A stretch of 32,649 bases of DNA from Pseudomonadota bacterium (GTDB lineage: Bacteria; Chloroflexota; UBA5177), in assembly GCA_021324655.1 (NCBI GenBank), contig JAJPIP010000030.1:1-32649 (forward strand). Direction: 5' to 3'. The notes under the pieces are model-generated. The model worked only from the letters and a program-made list of their open reading frames with translations, searched no databases and had not been told where the DNA came from. Of this stretch, positions 1-7,057 are shown in pieces (the stretch's first letter is position 1; each line of letters begins with the position of its first letter). The position numbers and the translations under genes are program-made.

Positions 1-1
1 C

Positions 2-76
2 CACAACTTCTCCATGTGGCTCAACGCTCAGCTCGGCCGCCCTCTGCTCGCCTTCGCCGACCTCATCGCCTGGTAG
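2..76 (+). pseudogene. 3' end of an ORF, possible transposase C-terminus
   Basis: The first 75 bases read as an open frame that ends at TAG (74-76) and gives 24 residues, including WLNAQLGRPLLAFADLIAW. A short aromatic/aliphatic C-terminus with LGRP and ADLIAW resembles the ends of some DDE transposases, such as IS982-like enzymes, as I remember them. The gene starts outside the window, so neither its length nor its intactness can be judged. The neighbourhood (an orphan antitoxin and palindromic repeats further on) fits a mobile-element remnant, but the call is tentative. Confidence 0.3.
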
Positions 77-148
77 CCCAATTCACACCAAGCGTTTTAG
101 CCCGCCGGCCTAAAGGCCTCGTCTACACGAGGGGTCACGGGTAGAGGA

Positions 149-361
149 TCACCCCACGGTGCGGCATAGCGAGTCAGGCGCAATCTCACCGATGGCATGC
201 GCCCCATGCATGGCCGGCGCCTCCTCGCGCGTCATCGGCTCGCCGGCCAGGCGGCCCAGCACCAGGTCAATCGTCTCCGTCTTCGCCCACAAGGGATAGC
301 GCCGCATGATCTCCTGGACGTGGCTATCCTCGATGACGATGTTGGTGCGCACCCAGGCCAT
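149..361 (-). CDS. VapB-type antitoxin, apparently orphan
   Basis: A 70-residue protein beginning MAWVRTNIVIEDSHVQEIMRR, the N-terminal strand-helix pattern of VapB antitoxins of the DUF2191 kind (RTNIVID...A.R..G..TK...V). The strand would enter the ribbon-helix-helix dimer that binds operator DNA. The C-terminal part (MTREEAPAMHGAHAIGEI) resembles the toxin-wrapping tail of such antitoxins. A PIN toxin would be expected immediately downstream, at coordinates below 149, but those 148 bases contain only a stop-rich stretch and the end of another ORF, so no partner is visible. The start codon lies only 29 bases from the divergent cyclase -10 box. Family assignment is from sequence pattern; function is inferred. 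Confidence 0.6.
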   Translation of the reverse strand: MAWVRTNIVIEDSHVQEIMRRYPLWAKTETIDLVLGRLAGEPMTREEAPAMHGAHAIGEIAPDSLCRTVG

Positions 362-389
362 ACACCAGTCGTACGCGTGCCGTGCGTGC

Positions 390-395
390 TACGAT
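390..395 (+). promoter_or_regulatory. Candidate -10 box of cyclase gene 1
   Basis: TACGAT (TAnnnT) ends 9 bases before the ATG at 405, and there is no Shine-Dalgarno sequence in between. The second cyclase copy has the same hexamer at the same 9-base distance, although the surrounding bases differ. The spacing implies a leaderless or nearly leaderless mRNA. No convincing -35 hexamer is visible. Confidence 0.45.
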
Positions 396-404
396 GACGC
401 CACA

Positions 405-3400
405 ATGGACGCCGCAACCGTCATGTGCCCGTCCTGCGGGACGGCCAGCCTCTTCGGCAAGAGATTCTGTGCCGAGTGCGGCTCGGCCCTGCCTTTGCTG
501 TGTCCTGGCTGCGGTAGTGCGATCACGGCCACCCAGAAGTTCTGCGCCGAGTGCGGGACAGCGCTGCGTGGCGAGCCTATCGCCGGAGCGGCTGCTGGGG
601 CGCCGGCCGCCTCTCCCGCCGTGATTCCCTCACCGGCCCCGCCGACGCCGCCGTCCCCTCCTCCGTCGGAAGAGCGCCGCTTAGTCACTGCCCTCTTCTG
701 TGATCTGGTCGGCTTCACCCCCCCCTCCGAGGCGCTCGACCCCGAAGAGGTCCGTGACCTCCAGGCGCAGTACTTCCAGGCCATGGCCGACCAGATCTCG
801 AGATATGGCGGCACCGTCGAGAAGTATGCCGGAGATGCGGTGTTAGCCCTCTTTGGGGCACCGATGGCCCATGAAGATGACGCCGAGCGAGCCGTGCTCT
901 GTGCCCTGGGGATGCAAGGAGCCATCGAACCGGTGGCGGTCACAGCACGAGAGCGTTGGCAGGCGAACCCGCAGATTCGGGTCGGAGTCAATACCGGCGA
1001 GGTGGTGAGCGGGACCTGGGACGCGAGTGGGAGGCAGGACGTCGCGGTCACCGGCGATGCCCTCAATACAGCAGCACGCATTCAATCCGTCGCCGAGCCA
1101 GGAGAGATCCTGGTAGGAGCCGAGACCATGCGTCTCACGCGGCGACGGATCGTCTATGGCGAACGCCGTGATGTGACCCTGAAGGGGAAAGTGGCCTTGG
1201 TGCCGGTCTGGCCGGCGGAAGGCATCCGGGAGGAGTTTGGGGAGCGCTGGGAAGGGTATGAGACGCCGCTGATTGGCCGGGACCGGGAGATGAGCTTGCT
1301 GCTGGAAGCCTGGGTCCGGGCCCAGGGCGGTGAGGGACAGCTGGTCGCCGTGGTGGGGGATGCGGGAGTCGGCAAGAGCCGGCTCATCGCGGAGGCCCTG
1401 GGCCGGATCGCCGCTGCCTCCGCCGTGCGCGTCGTCCGGGCTCGCTCCCTCTCCTACGGTCAGGAGATCTCCCTGTGGCTCATTGCCGATCTCCTCCGCT
1501 CTCTCTTTGGCATCAAAGAGCAGGATGCCCTGCCGGATGTGGCTGCGACGCTACAGATCGCCATTCCGATGCTGCTCGGTGACGCCGAGATACGGGCCGA
1601 AGCTCGCGATGTGCTGGGAGAGGTGCTGGGCCTGCCCATTGGGGAGAGTGCCGTCGCCAAAGCGGGACCGGAAGCCAGGAGGCAGACCTTGATCCGGGTC
1701 CTGCGGGCGCTGCTGGGAGCGACAAGCGACCGAGCGCCGGCCGTCATCGTGCTCGAGGATCTGCACTGGATCGACAATGCGAGCCAGGCGGTCCTGGCCG
1801 AGGTGCTGGCGGATGTGCTGGGGATGCGTGTCCTGGTGCTGGCGGCACAAAGGCCCGGCTGGACAGCGCCGTGGAGCGAGTGGGGCTGGCCGGAGCGAAT
1901 GACCTTGCGGCCTCTCGGCGACAGAGACACGGCGGCCCTGGCGGAAGCGGTGGTCGGGGGAACACGCCTCGCGTCCGACCTGGAACGGCACGTGGCGGAG
2001 CGGGCAGGCGGCAATCCCTTCTTTGTGGAGGAGATGCTGCGCGCTCTCCAGGAAACAGGAGGACTGGAGCGACGCGACGGGCAGATGTCTCTGGTGGCAG
2101 ATGCCGCCAACCGTTTACCGAGTACGTTGACTGAGGTGCTCTTGGCACGTCTGGACCGGCTGGGAGGCGAGACCAAACAGGTGGCCCAGGTGGCGAGTGT
2201 CATTGGCCGTAGCTTCAGCGTGCCGCTCCTGGCCGAGGTGGTGGGACAGGCAGCCTCTCACCTCGACACGCCCCTCACTCAGTTGCAACGTGCCGAGATC
2301 GCCTTTCCGCGGCGGAATCCCGACCTCGAGTACGTCTTCAAGCACGTCAGCATGCGCGATGTGGCCTACAACACCCTCGTGCAGAGACGCCGCCAGGAGT
2401 TGCACCTCCGGACGGCGCGTGCCATCGCTGCCCTGTACCCCTCCGACGAGTACGCCGAGATGATCGCCTACCACTACGCCAGAACCGAGGCGCCGGAAGC
2501 AGCGGAATGGCTGGAGCGAGCGGGCGACCGCGCCGCGGCCGTCTATGCCAACGGGGAGGCTCGGGACCATTACGGGGAGGCGATGCGGCGATTGGAGCAG
2601 CAGGGAGCGGAGCAGGCGGTCGTGGCACGACTCAACGAGAAGATCGGGAGCGTCCTGTTGAACGCCGGCCGCTATGACGAGGGGTTGGAGCCTTTGAGGC
2701 GGGCCGCCGAGACGGCTCGATCCCTGCGGGATCTGGATATGGCAGGACGGGTGACGGCCCGCATCGGCATGGCGCACCGCTACCGCGGCACACCGGACGA
2801 GGGCATTGCCCTGGTCTCCCCGATGATCGATCTCCTCGCGTGGTCCGGCCCATCGGAGGCACTGGCCGCTCTCTATGTGTCGCTCGCGTCACTCTATATC
2901 TTGCTTGGACGCTATTCGGAGCAAATCACCGCCGCCGATCGCAGAGCAGAGGTCGCGCGTGCCATCGGCAATGACCGTTTGTTGGGGGAGGCGCTGGAAC
3001 GCAGGGCGGCGGCGATGTCATCACTCGGACATCCGGAGGAGGCGCTGCAGACGTTCAACCAGGCGATTCCTCTGATCGAGACAGGAGGCGATCTCGCCGT
3101 GCTCTGGCGTGTCTTCAACAACGCGGCGGTCGCGTCGGGAAATCTAGGCAAACTGCGCCAGTCCATGGACTATCTCCACCAGGCGCTCGGTGTCGCCGAG
3201 CGCGTCGGCAACCCCGACCAGACCGCCTTCATTCTCGGCAACATTGGAAGCATACGCATCGAACTCGGCGAGTGGCAGGGCGCGAGAGAGGCATTGGAAA
3301 AGGGTGCCGTCATGCTGGGCGACCAGCAAACCGCGAACGCGGCGACACCGCCGGGGTACCTGGGGCAGCTGGCCCTGTACCAGGGAGACTGGGACGAGGC

Positions 3401-3920
3401 CGGGAGATTGCTGCGCGACGCGCTCGCCATCGGCCTGCGCACCGGAGAGCGTGTCGTCCAGGAGGAAGTCCAGGCCTTCCTCGCGGAGCTCGATGTCCTG
3501 ACCGGCCGTCCGGACGCGGCGATCCGCCGAGTCGAGGGGCTCATCACGGCCGAGGCACCGGATTACCACGTACCGGTCGTCCTGGCATGGGCACTTCTTG
3601 AGGCAGGACGGGTGGACGAGGCGGCGGATCTGGCGAGTCGTAGCGTCCAGCGGGCGCGCGAGGAGATGCAACGCAACTTCCTGATGGACGCACTTCGCGT
3701 GCAGGGGATGGTGCTGCGGAGGCAAGGACGTCATGACGAGGCGGATACGAGCCTCGCCGAAGGCCTCGATCTGGCCCGTGCCCTACCGACCCCCTACGCG
3801 GAGGCTCGCATCCTGGAGCAGTTGGGACAGAGGGAGGAGGCTCTCGCCATCTTCCGGCGCCTGGGCGCTCTGAAGGACGTCGAGCGGCTGGAGCAGGGAG
3901 TGGCCGAGGGCACGGGGTAG
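405..3920 (+). CDS. Zinc-ribbon / class III nucleotidyl cyclase / AAA ATPase / TPR regulator, copy 1
   Basis: A 1171-residue multidomain signalling protein. Two zinc ribbons occupy the N-terminus (C8-C11-C22-C25 and C33-C36-C47-C50), followed by a Pro/Ala-rich linker. The class III cyclase domain (about 88-245) has metal aspartates D100 (FCDLVGFT) and D144 (YAGDAV), purine-recognising K140 and D212, and transition-state residues N221 and R225 (NTAAR). The STAND-like ATPase has Walker A GDAGVGKS (318-325) and Walker B ending LEDLHWID (about 446-457). TPR-like helical repeats fill roughly 650-1150. The protein probably makes cAMP (or cGMP) in response to a ligand sensed by the ATPase/TPR part; that is inference from the architecture. 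ATG 405 is preferred over the upstream in-frame ATG 306 because it precedes the first zinc ribbon, matches the start of copy 2, and follows a -10 box by 9 bases. Confidence 0.88.
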   Translation: MDAATVMCPSCGTASLFGKRFCAECGSALPLLCPGCGSAITATQKFCAECGTALRGEPIAGAAAGAPAASPAVIPSPAPPTPPSPPPSEERRLVTALFCDLVGFTPPSEALDPEEVRDLQAQYFQAMADQISRYGGTVEKYAGDAVLALFGAPMAHEDDAERAVLCALGMQGAIEPVAVTARERWQANPQIRVGVNTGEVVSGTWDASGRQDVAVTGDALNTAARIQSVAEPGEILVGAETMRLTRRRIVYGERRDVTLKGKVALVPVWPAEGIREEFGERWEGYETPLIGRDREMSLLLEAWVRAQGGEGQLVAVVGDAGVGKSRLIAEALGRIAAASAVRVVRARSLSYGQEISLWLIADLLRSLFGIKEQDALPDVAATLQIAIPMLLGDAEIRAEARDVLGEVLGLPIGESAVAKAGPEARRQTLIRVLRALLGATSDRAPAVIVLEDLHWIDNASQAVLAEVLADVLGMRVLVLAAQRPGWTAPWSEWGWPERMTLRPLGDRDTAALAEAVVGGTRLASDLERHVAERAGGNPFFVEEMLRALQETGGLERRDGQMSLVADAANRLPSTLTEVLLARLDRLGGETKQVAQVASVIGRSFSVPLLAEVVGQAASHLDTPLTQLQRAEIAFPRRNPDLEYVFKHVSMRDVAYNTLVQRRRQELHLRTARAIAALYPSDEYAEMIAYHYARTEAPEAAEWLERAGDRAAAVYANGEARDHYGEAMRRLEQQGAEQAVVARLNEKIGSVLLNAGRYDEGLEPLRRAAETARSLRDLDMAGRVTARIGMAHRYRGTPDEGIALVSPMIDLLAWSGPSEALAALYVSLASLYILLGRYSEQITAADRRAEVARAIGNDRLLGEALERRAAAMSSLGHPEEALQTFNQAIPLIETGGDLAVLWRVFNNAAVASGNLGKLRQSMDYLHQALGVAERVGNPDQTAFILGNIGSIRIELGEWQGAREALEKGAVMLGDQQTANAATPPGYLGQLALYQGDWDEAGRLLRDALAIGLRTGERVVQEEVQAFLAELDVLTGRPDAAIRRVEGLITAEAPDYHVPVVLAWALLEAGRVDEAADLASRSVQRAREEMQRNFLMDALRVQGMVLRRQGRHDEADTSLAEGLDLARALPTPYAEARILEQLGQREEALAIFRRLGALKDVERLEQGVAEGTG

Positions 3921-3980
3921 CGTCTGGTCTGGGTGGACGTCGAGCGGACGGGCAGCGAATGCCGGGCGGTGCGATAGATC
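3921..3980 (+). repeat. Conserved 3' flank of cyclase copy 1 (duplicate of 10587-10646)
   Basis: The 38 bases directly after the cyclase stop codon are identical to those after copy 2. Similarity then decays up to the shared GCGATAGAT. The adjoining last codons of the two genes differ at several positions, so this noncoding piece is better conserved than the coding sequence beside it. It also carries GGACGTCGAGCGG (3935-3947), which repeats a stretch exactly 60 bases upstream inside the coding end (3875-3887). The start codon of the following MNT gene lies inside this duplicated flank. Confidence 0.8.
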
Positions 3981-4246
3981 TGAACCGAGACGATATCGTG
4001 CGCGTGGCACGTGGATACGGTGCCCGGCGCGTTCGCCTCTTCGGGTCGGTGGCGCGGGGCGACGATGGACAGGGGAGTGACGTCGATCTCGTGCTGACCG
4101 TCAAGCCGGGAACCTCTCTGCTCAATCTCGTCGCCATCAAGCAGGACCTCGAGGACCTTCTGGGCCGGCCCGTCGACGTGGTGACCGAAGCGTCGCTGAG
4201 CCCCGACATCAGGGACGCCGTCCTGCGTGATGCGGTTGACCTGTGA
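3959..4246 (+). CDS. MntA-like minimal nucleotidyltransferase (antitoxin of MNT/HEPN module)
   Basis: A 95-residue protein with the polymerase-beta-fold nucleotidyltransferase signature: RLFGSVARGDDGQGSDVDLVL, i.e. a GS motif followed by two metal-binding aspartates (DVD) at about residues 44-46. In MNT/HEPN systems such proteins inactivate the partner HEPN RNase by adding nucleotides to it. The next reading frame is indeed a HepT/DUF86 sequence, overlapping by 4 bases (GTGA at 4243-4246), but that partner is broken by two stop codons. The ATG falls within the segment duplicated behind the cyclase genes, so the first few residues may derive from that duplication. The catalytic motif is intact. 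Confidence 0.75.
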   Translation: MPGGAIDLNRDDIVRVARGYGARRVRLFGSVARGDDGQGSDVDLVLTVKPGTSLLNLVAIKQDLEDLLGRPVDVVTEASLSPDIRDAVLRDAVDL

Positions 4247-4593
4247 CCCGTGACGCCGTCTACCTGCGCCACATCCTCGATTCCGCCGGGATGATCGAGC
4301 ACTATACGGACGTGTCGCGTGAGCAGCTCATGCGTGAACCGATGCGGCACGACGCGGTCATCCGGCGACTGGAGATCATCGGCGAAGCGGCCAAGAATCT
4401 GTGAGTGGGACTACATGAAGATCATCCCGGCGTTCCCTGGCGCCGCCTGGCGGGGATGAGGGACGTACTGATCCACCGCTACGCCGCCGTCGACCTGGAC
4501 GCAGTGTAGGAGATCGTGAAGCGTGACGTTCCCCAACTCAGGCGGAGCGTGCAAACGCTGCTTGCCACAGACGGCGGAGAACTGCCGAACTGA
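4243..4593 (+). pseudogene. HepT/DUF86 HEPN toxin with two in-frame stop codons
   Basis: One continuous frame from GTG 4243 to TGA 4591-4593 reads as a DUF86 HEPN protein: helices with HDAVIRRLEIIGEAAKNL, then HPGVPWRRLAGMRDVLIHRY and EIVKRDVPQLRR. The RNase motif RxxxxH is present as RDVLIH. The frame is interrupted by TGA at 4402-4404, where families usually have a polar residue after NL, and by TAG at 4507-4509, where the family normally has Trp (DAVWEIV). Both are explained by single base changes. No shift of frame is needed, so the decay is recent. Length without the stops would be about 116 residues, normal for the family. A working toxin is unlikely unless both codons are read through. 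Confidence 0.78.
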
Positions 4594-4951
4594 GCGCCAC
4601 GCTGCGTCGCGTCGCCGCGCGTCCAGGGCAACGAATCCCTCCGTGGACCTCCCTTCGCTCCACAGGAGCACAGCCGCAAGCCTAACCGCGTCAGCAGCGT
4701 ATAACGGCGCGCGATGACCTTGGCTCTGTTGGGTAGGGGCCGACTCCTGCCTCGCCCGTCCCGACAATCGTCTCACCGCGCACACGGTCCCTTGACATCC
4801 CAGCCATCTGGCATGCCCGTCCCGACGATCGTCTCACGGCGCACACGGGTTCTTGACATCCCGACCATGTGCCGTCGGGGTCGGATCCGGCGTCGCCCGT
4901 CCCAACGATCGTCTCACAGCGCCACAACCATTGACATCACGACAACACGCC
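4594..4951. other. Gene-free stretch with degenerate repeat units
   Basis: I see no credible gene here. From about 4733 the stretch contains half-copies of the palindromic element found intact downstream (GTAGGGGCCGACTCCTGCC at 4733, and a more diverged relative near 4874). The first 140 bases hold nothing I recognise. Confidence 0.5.
4755..4921. repeat. Three degenerate tandem units
   Basis: The core CCCGTCCCGACGATCGTCTC occurs at about 4755, 4816 and 4896 with one or two changes per copy. Each core is followed by AC-rich sequence and then TTGACATC about 38 bases after the start (fewer in the third unit). The spacing between starts is 61 and 80 bases. The units contain CGATCG palindromes. 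The function is unknown; they may be decayed ends of the neighbouring palindromic elements. Confidence 0.65.
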
Positions 4952-5094
4952 GTAGGGGCCGGCTCCTGCCGTGCCCGCCCTGGCCCCTCGTACCACAACG
5001 TTGGCATTGCCAAACACGCGGACCACCGACGGCATGAATCAGCCGAACGCTCTGGCACGAGGGAGAAGGCGGGCACGGCAGAGCCGGCCCCTAC
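4952..5094. repeat. 143-bp palindromic (MITE-like) element, copy A
   Basis: The left arm starts GTAGGGGCCGGCTCCTGCCG and runs to about 4991. The right arm (about 5056-5094) is its near-perfect reverse complement, ending in CCGGCCCCTAC. The arms are about 27 bp of strong match plus a weaker extension. The interior has no coding potential. A second element of exactly the same length lies 19 bases downstream. No clear target-site duplication is visible. Confidence 0.8.
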
Positions 5095-5386
5095 CACACG
5101 ATCGAGCAAGCTGGTAGGGGCCGGCTCCTGCCGTGCCCGCCCTGGCCCCTCGTTCCGTCATGTCGGGATTGGCAGACAGGCGGAAGACAGACGGCGGGAA
5201 TCCTCGAGAGGGATGGGCACGACGGACCAAGCGGGCACGGCAGAGCCGGCCCCTACCAGGCATGCGGGGAACGAGAGGCGCAACGGGACGGCCACGATCC
5301 GCCACGATGACCTCTTCCCCCTCCTGAACCCGCGCCGGGTATTCACTCAGGGAAGCTTTCAGTTCCGCGATACCGGCGTGGATCAT
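5039..5386 (-). CDS. Phd/YefM-type antitoxin whose tail is encoded by repeat elements
   Basis: The first 43 residues (MIHAGIAELKASLSEYPARV, then EEVIVADRGRPVAPLVP) are a typical Phd/YefM N-terminal DNA-binding domain. ATG 5386 is chosen because GGAGG lies 6 bases upstream. From about 5256 the frame enters element B and then element A, so the remaining 70 or so residues (GRGRLCRARL...) are translations of palindromic repeats rather than the usual toxin-binding tail. No PIN toxin follows. The DNA-binding half may still be made; toxin neutralisation is doubtful. The gene is divergent from the vapB gene at 5467 and shares its upstream region. Confidence 0.6.
   Translation of the reverse strand: MIHAGIAELKASLSEYPARVQEGEEVIVADRGRPVAPLVPRMPGRGRLCRARLVRRAHPSRGFPPSVFRLSANPDMTERGARAGTAGAGPYQLARSCGRGRLCRARLLPRARAFG
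5114..5256. repeat. 143-bp palindromic (MITE-like) element, copy B
   Basis: The terminal arms match copy A at nearly every base (GTAGGGGCCGGCTCCTGCCG on the left, its complement on the right) and the element is the same length. The interior is clearly related but diverged, for example GATTGGCAGACAGGCGG against CATTGCCAAACACGCGG. Conserved arms with a drifting interior suggest selection or recombination acting on the ends. The right end lies inside the C-terminal region of a Phd-type antitoxin frame on the minus strand. Confidence 0.8.
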
Positions 5387-5437
5387 GGCCGCCTCCGATT
5401 TCGCGAGCATTGGAGTCACTGGAGGGATTGGGAAGGC

Positions 5438-5466
5438 GTGTACAGTAAGTGCTTTAGTCTGTACAC
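5438..5466 (+). promoter_or_regulatory. Operator/promoter of the vapBC locus
   Basis: A perfect inverted repeat, GTGTACAG - 13 bases - CTGTACAC, ends exactly at the vapB start codon. Inside it, TTTAGT (5453-5458) ends 8 bases before the ATG and can serve as a -10 box, giving a leaderless or near-leaderless message. Ribbon-helix-helix antitoxins commonly repress their own operon through such palindromes, so this is the likely autoregulatory site. Confidence 0.65.
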
Positions 5467-5694
5467 ATGAAGGTACGCACCACCATCGAGATTGATGATG
5501 AGTTGCTGGCCCGCGCGAGACGCGCCCTCGGCAATCCCACGACGCGCGCCACCGTGGAGGAGGCGTTGCGGCGCCTCGCCGACGCCTCCGACCGCGAGGA
5601 GGCAGCGCGTGCTGCCCGCCAAATTGACTACTTCCAGCGACTCCGCACGCACGGTGACCTGGAGGTTCTGTCGGCGGAGGAGATGTGGAGCTAG
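5467..5694 (+). CDS. VapB-type ribbon-helix-helix antitoxin
   Basis: A 75-residue protein starting MKVRTTIEIDDELLARARRA, the classic VapB strand (RTTIEID) and helix of the ribbon-helix-helix fold. The C-terminal half (DYFQRLRTHGDLEVLSAEEM) is the usual toxin-binding tail. It overlaps the downstream PIN gene by 10 bases, and a perfect palindrome abuts its start codon. Expected role: neutralise the PIN RNase and repress the operon. It looks intact, in contrast to its toxin partner. Confidence 0.8.
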   Translation: MKVRTTIEIDDELLARARRALGNPTTRATVEEALRRLADASDREEAARAARQIDYFQRLRTHGDLEVLSAEEMWS

Positions 5695-6131
5695 CGGGAT
5701 GGATACTCGACAAAAGCGCGACGGCGCGGGCGAGTGATCCGGCAATCGGCCGGATGCTGGCTGAGCTGGCCGGCTCCCTCTTCGTCTGCCCGATCGGTGA
5801 GCTCGAACAGCTCTACTCGGCCCGCTCGGCCACCGACTACGACGAGCTTCGGGTGGCTTTGCACGCGGCCTTCAGGGTCGTAGCCGCTCCCCCTGATCTG
5901 TTCGATCGCGCCCTCCGCTTGCAACGGGACCTGGCACACCATCACGGCATGTGGCACCGCACGCCCATCCCTGACCTGCTCATCGCCGAGGTGCGCCCTC
6001 TTCTGCTAGCGCCGATCAGCGTGCCGGCGGCGGGATGGACGGTGACGGCGCGTGCAGCCCTTGGCCGCTGCCGGGATGAGTATTCTTTGGAGAGGTGTAG
6101 GGTATTCCAGGGGGAACGACATGGACCGTGA
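5685..6131 (+). CDS. VapC-like PIN toxin with aberrant C-terminus
   Basis: GTG 5685 opens a 148-residue frame. Residues 1-107 match VapC PIN RNases: WILDKSATAR with the first acidic residue, GELEQLYSARS with a conserved Glu and the typical SAR motif, and HHHGMWHRTPIPDLLIAEV with the third acidic residue. After that the family should continue with a strand and YDxDFD (fourth acidic site). Instead the frame reads VRPLLLAPISVPAAGWTVTARAALG and on to an unrelated tail, and neither other frame restores the motif. The toxin therefore probably lacks part of its active site. The tail overlaps the next gene by 11 bases. Confidence 0.65.
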   Translation: MELAGWILDKSATARASDPAIGRMLAELAGSLFVCPIGELEQLYSARSATDYDELRVALHAAFRVVAAPPDLFDRALRLQRDLAHHHGMWHRTPIPDLLIAEVRPLLLAPISVPAAGWTVTARAALGRCRDEYSLERCRVFQGERHGP

Positions 6132-6501
6132 ACCGCCACCGGCCGTCGAAGACCGGATCCGCCGGGCGCTTCCCACATGGACGGAGGAGAGCGCCGGCGA
6201 GCTGGTGCAGATCATAGAGTGTCTCGTTGCGACCTTCCATCCGGCTCGCATCTATGCATATGGATCCCAGGTGCGCGATGAGGCGGGACCGGACAGCGAT
6301 CTCGACCTGCTGATCGTCGTTCCCAGAGCTACCGAGCCGGCCCATCGCCTGGCCCAGGCAGCCTACCACGCCCTGCCGGTGCACTCGTTGCCGATCGACA
6401 TTCTCGTCATGTCGGCCGACGAGTTCGAGAGCAGGAGCCGAGCCGCCGCGTCACTCCCCGCGACTGTACGGCGCGAGGGCCGGACGCTCTATGCAGCCTG
6501 A
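6121..6501 (+). CDS. MNT-type minimal nucleotidyltransferase
   Basis: A 126-residue protein with the nucleotidyltransferase core RIYAYGSQVRDEAGPDSDLD: a GS motif and two metal-binding aspartates (DLD). ATG 6121 is chosen because AGGGGG lies 6 bases upstream; an in-frame ATG at 6052 has no such signal and would lie inside the PIN gene. It overlaps the following HEPN gene by 11 bases, the standard arrangement of MNT/HEPN modules, in which this subunit modifies or controls the HEPN protein. Both genes appear intact. Confidence 0.8.
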   Translation: MDREPPPAVEDRIRRALPTWTEESAGELVQIIECLVATFHPARIYAYGSQVRDEAGPDSDLDLLIVVPRATEPAHRLAQAAYHALPVHSLPIDILVMSADEFESRSRAAASLPATVRREGRTLYAA

Positions 6502-6898
6502 GGCCCGCCGCGAGGCGGACGAATGGCTGCAGAGGGCGGACCGAGACCTGATTATCGCGGCCCGAGCCATCGACGGGGTGCCGGCCCTTGCCGATCAAGC
6601 GGCCTACCACGCCCAACAGGCAACCGAGAAGGCCCTCAAGTCGTTCCTCGCGGCGCACAACCGTCCCTTGCAGAAGACCCATAACCTCGAGCGGCTCGTC
6701 GCCCAGTGCCGGGGCGTCGATCCGACATTCGGCGACTTCCTCGCGTCGGCCCGAACGCTGAACCCGTACGCCACGGTGTTTCGCTACCCTGGTGGCCCGC
6801 TAGAGCCGTCCCGCGATGAGGCCCAACGCGCAATCCAGCTGGCACGCGAGATTGTTGATCGTGTTCGGGAGCAACTGCGCAACCCGGAAGACGGGTAG
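6491..6898 (+). CDS. HEPN-domain protein (partner of MNT)
   Basis: A 135-residue all-helical HEPN protein of the pfam05168 type, with ADQAAYHAQQATEKALKSFL near residues 34-53, THNLERLV near 72, and NPYATVFRYPG near 98-108. An obvious RxxxxH catalytic motif is missing, so it may be a substrate-binding HEPN rather than an RNase. It is translationally coupled to the MNT gene. This is the only complete MNT/HEPN pair in the window; the other one (3959-4593) belongs to a different HEPN subfamily (DUF86). Confidence 0.78.
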   Translation: MQPEARREADEWLQRADRDLIIAARAIDGVPALADQAAYHAQQATEKALKSFLAAHNRPLQKTHNLERLVAQCRGVDPTFGDFLASARTLNPYATVFRYPGGPLEPSRDEAQRAIQLAREIVDRVREQLRNPEDG

Positions 6899-7042
6899 TG
6901 CCGGCCCGCCGATCTCTCGAAGCTACCCTCGCCCGATCGTGGCCTAACCCCTGAACTCGGCGGCCGTGGCGCTCCCTCCTCCCCTTGGCGCGTAGACGAA
7001 CAGGCCCCCCACGCGGCCGCAAGGGGCGTCTCGGGACCGTGG

Positions 7043-7048
7043 TACGAT
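7043..7048 (+). promoter_or_regulatory. Candidate -10 box of cyclase gene 2
   Basis: TACGAT, with 9 bases to the ATG at 7058, exactly as in copy 1. The sequence between box and ATG differs in the two genes, which argues that the box and its distance are what is kept. No Shine-Dalgarno sequence is present. Confidence 0.45.
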
Positions 7049-7057
7049 AGCGGCACG

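Noticed and set aside
306-404. Longer N-terminus of cyclase 1 from ATG 306
   Set aside because: The extra 33 residues overlap the divergent antitoxin, resemble nothing, and copy 2 has no counterpart; the -10 box lies inside them.
4402-4404. Selenocysteine reading of the TGA in HepT
   Set aside because: The position is not a cysteine in the family, the gene has a further TAG, and HEPN toxins are not redox proteins.
4755-4921. CRISPR-like spacing of three repeats
   Set aside because: Only three units, repeats degenerate, unequal spacing, similar sequence also in the would-be spacers, and no cas genes.
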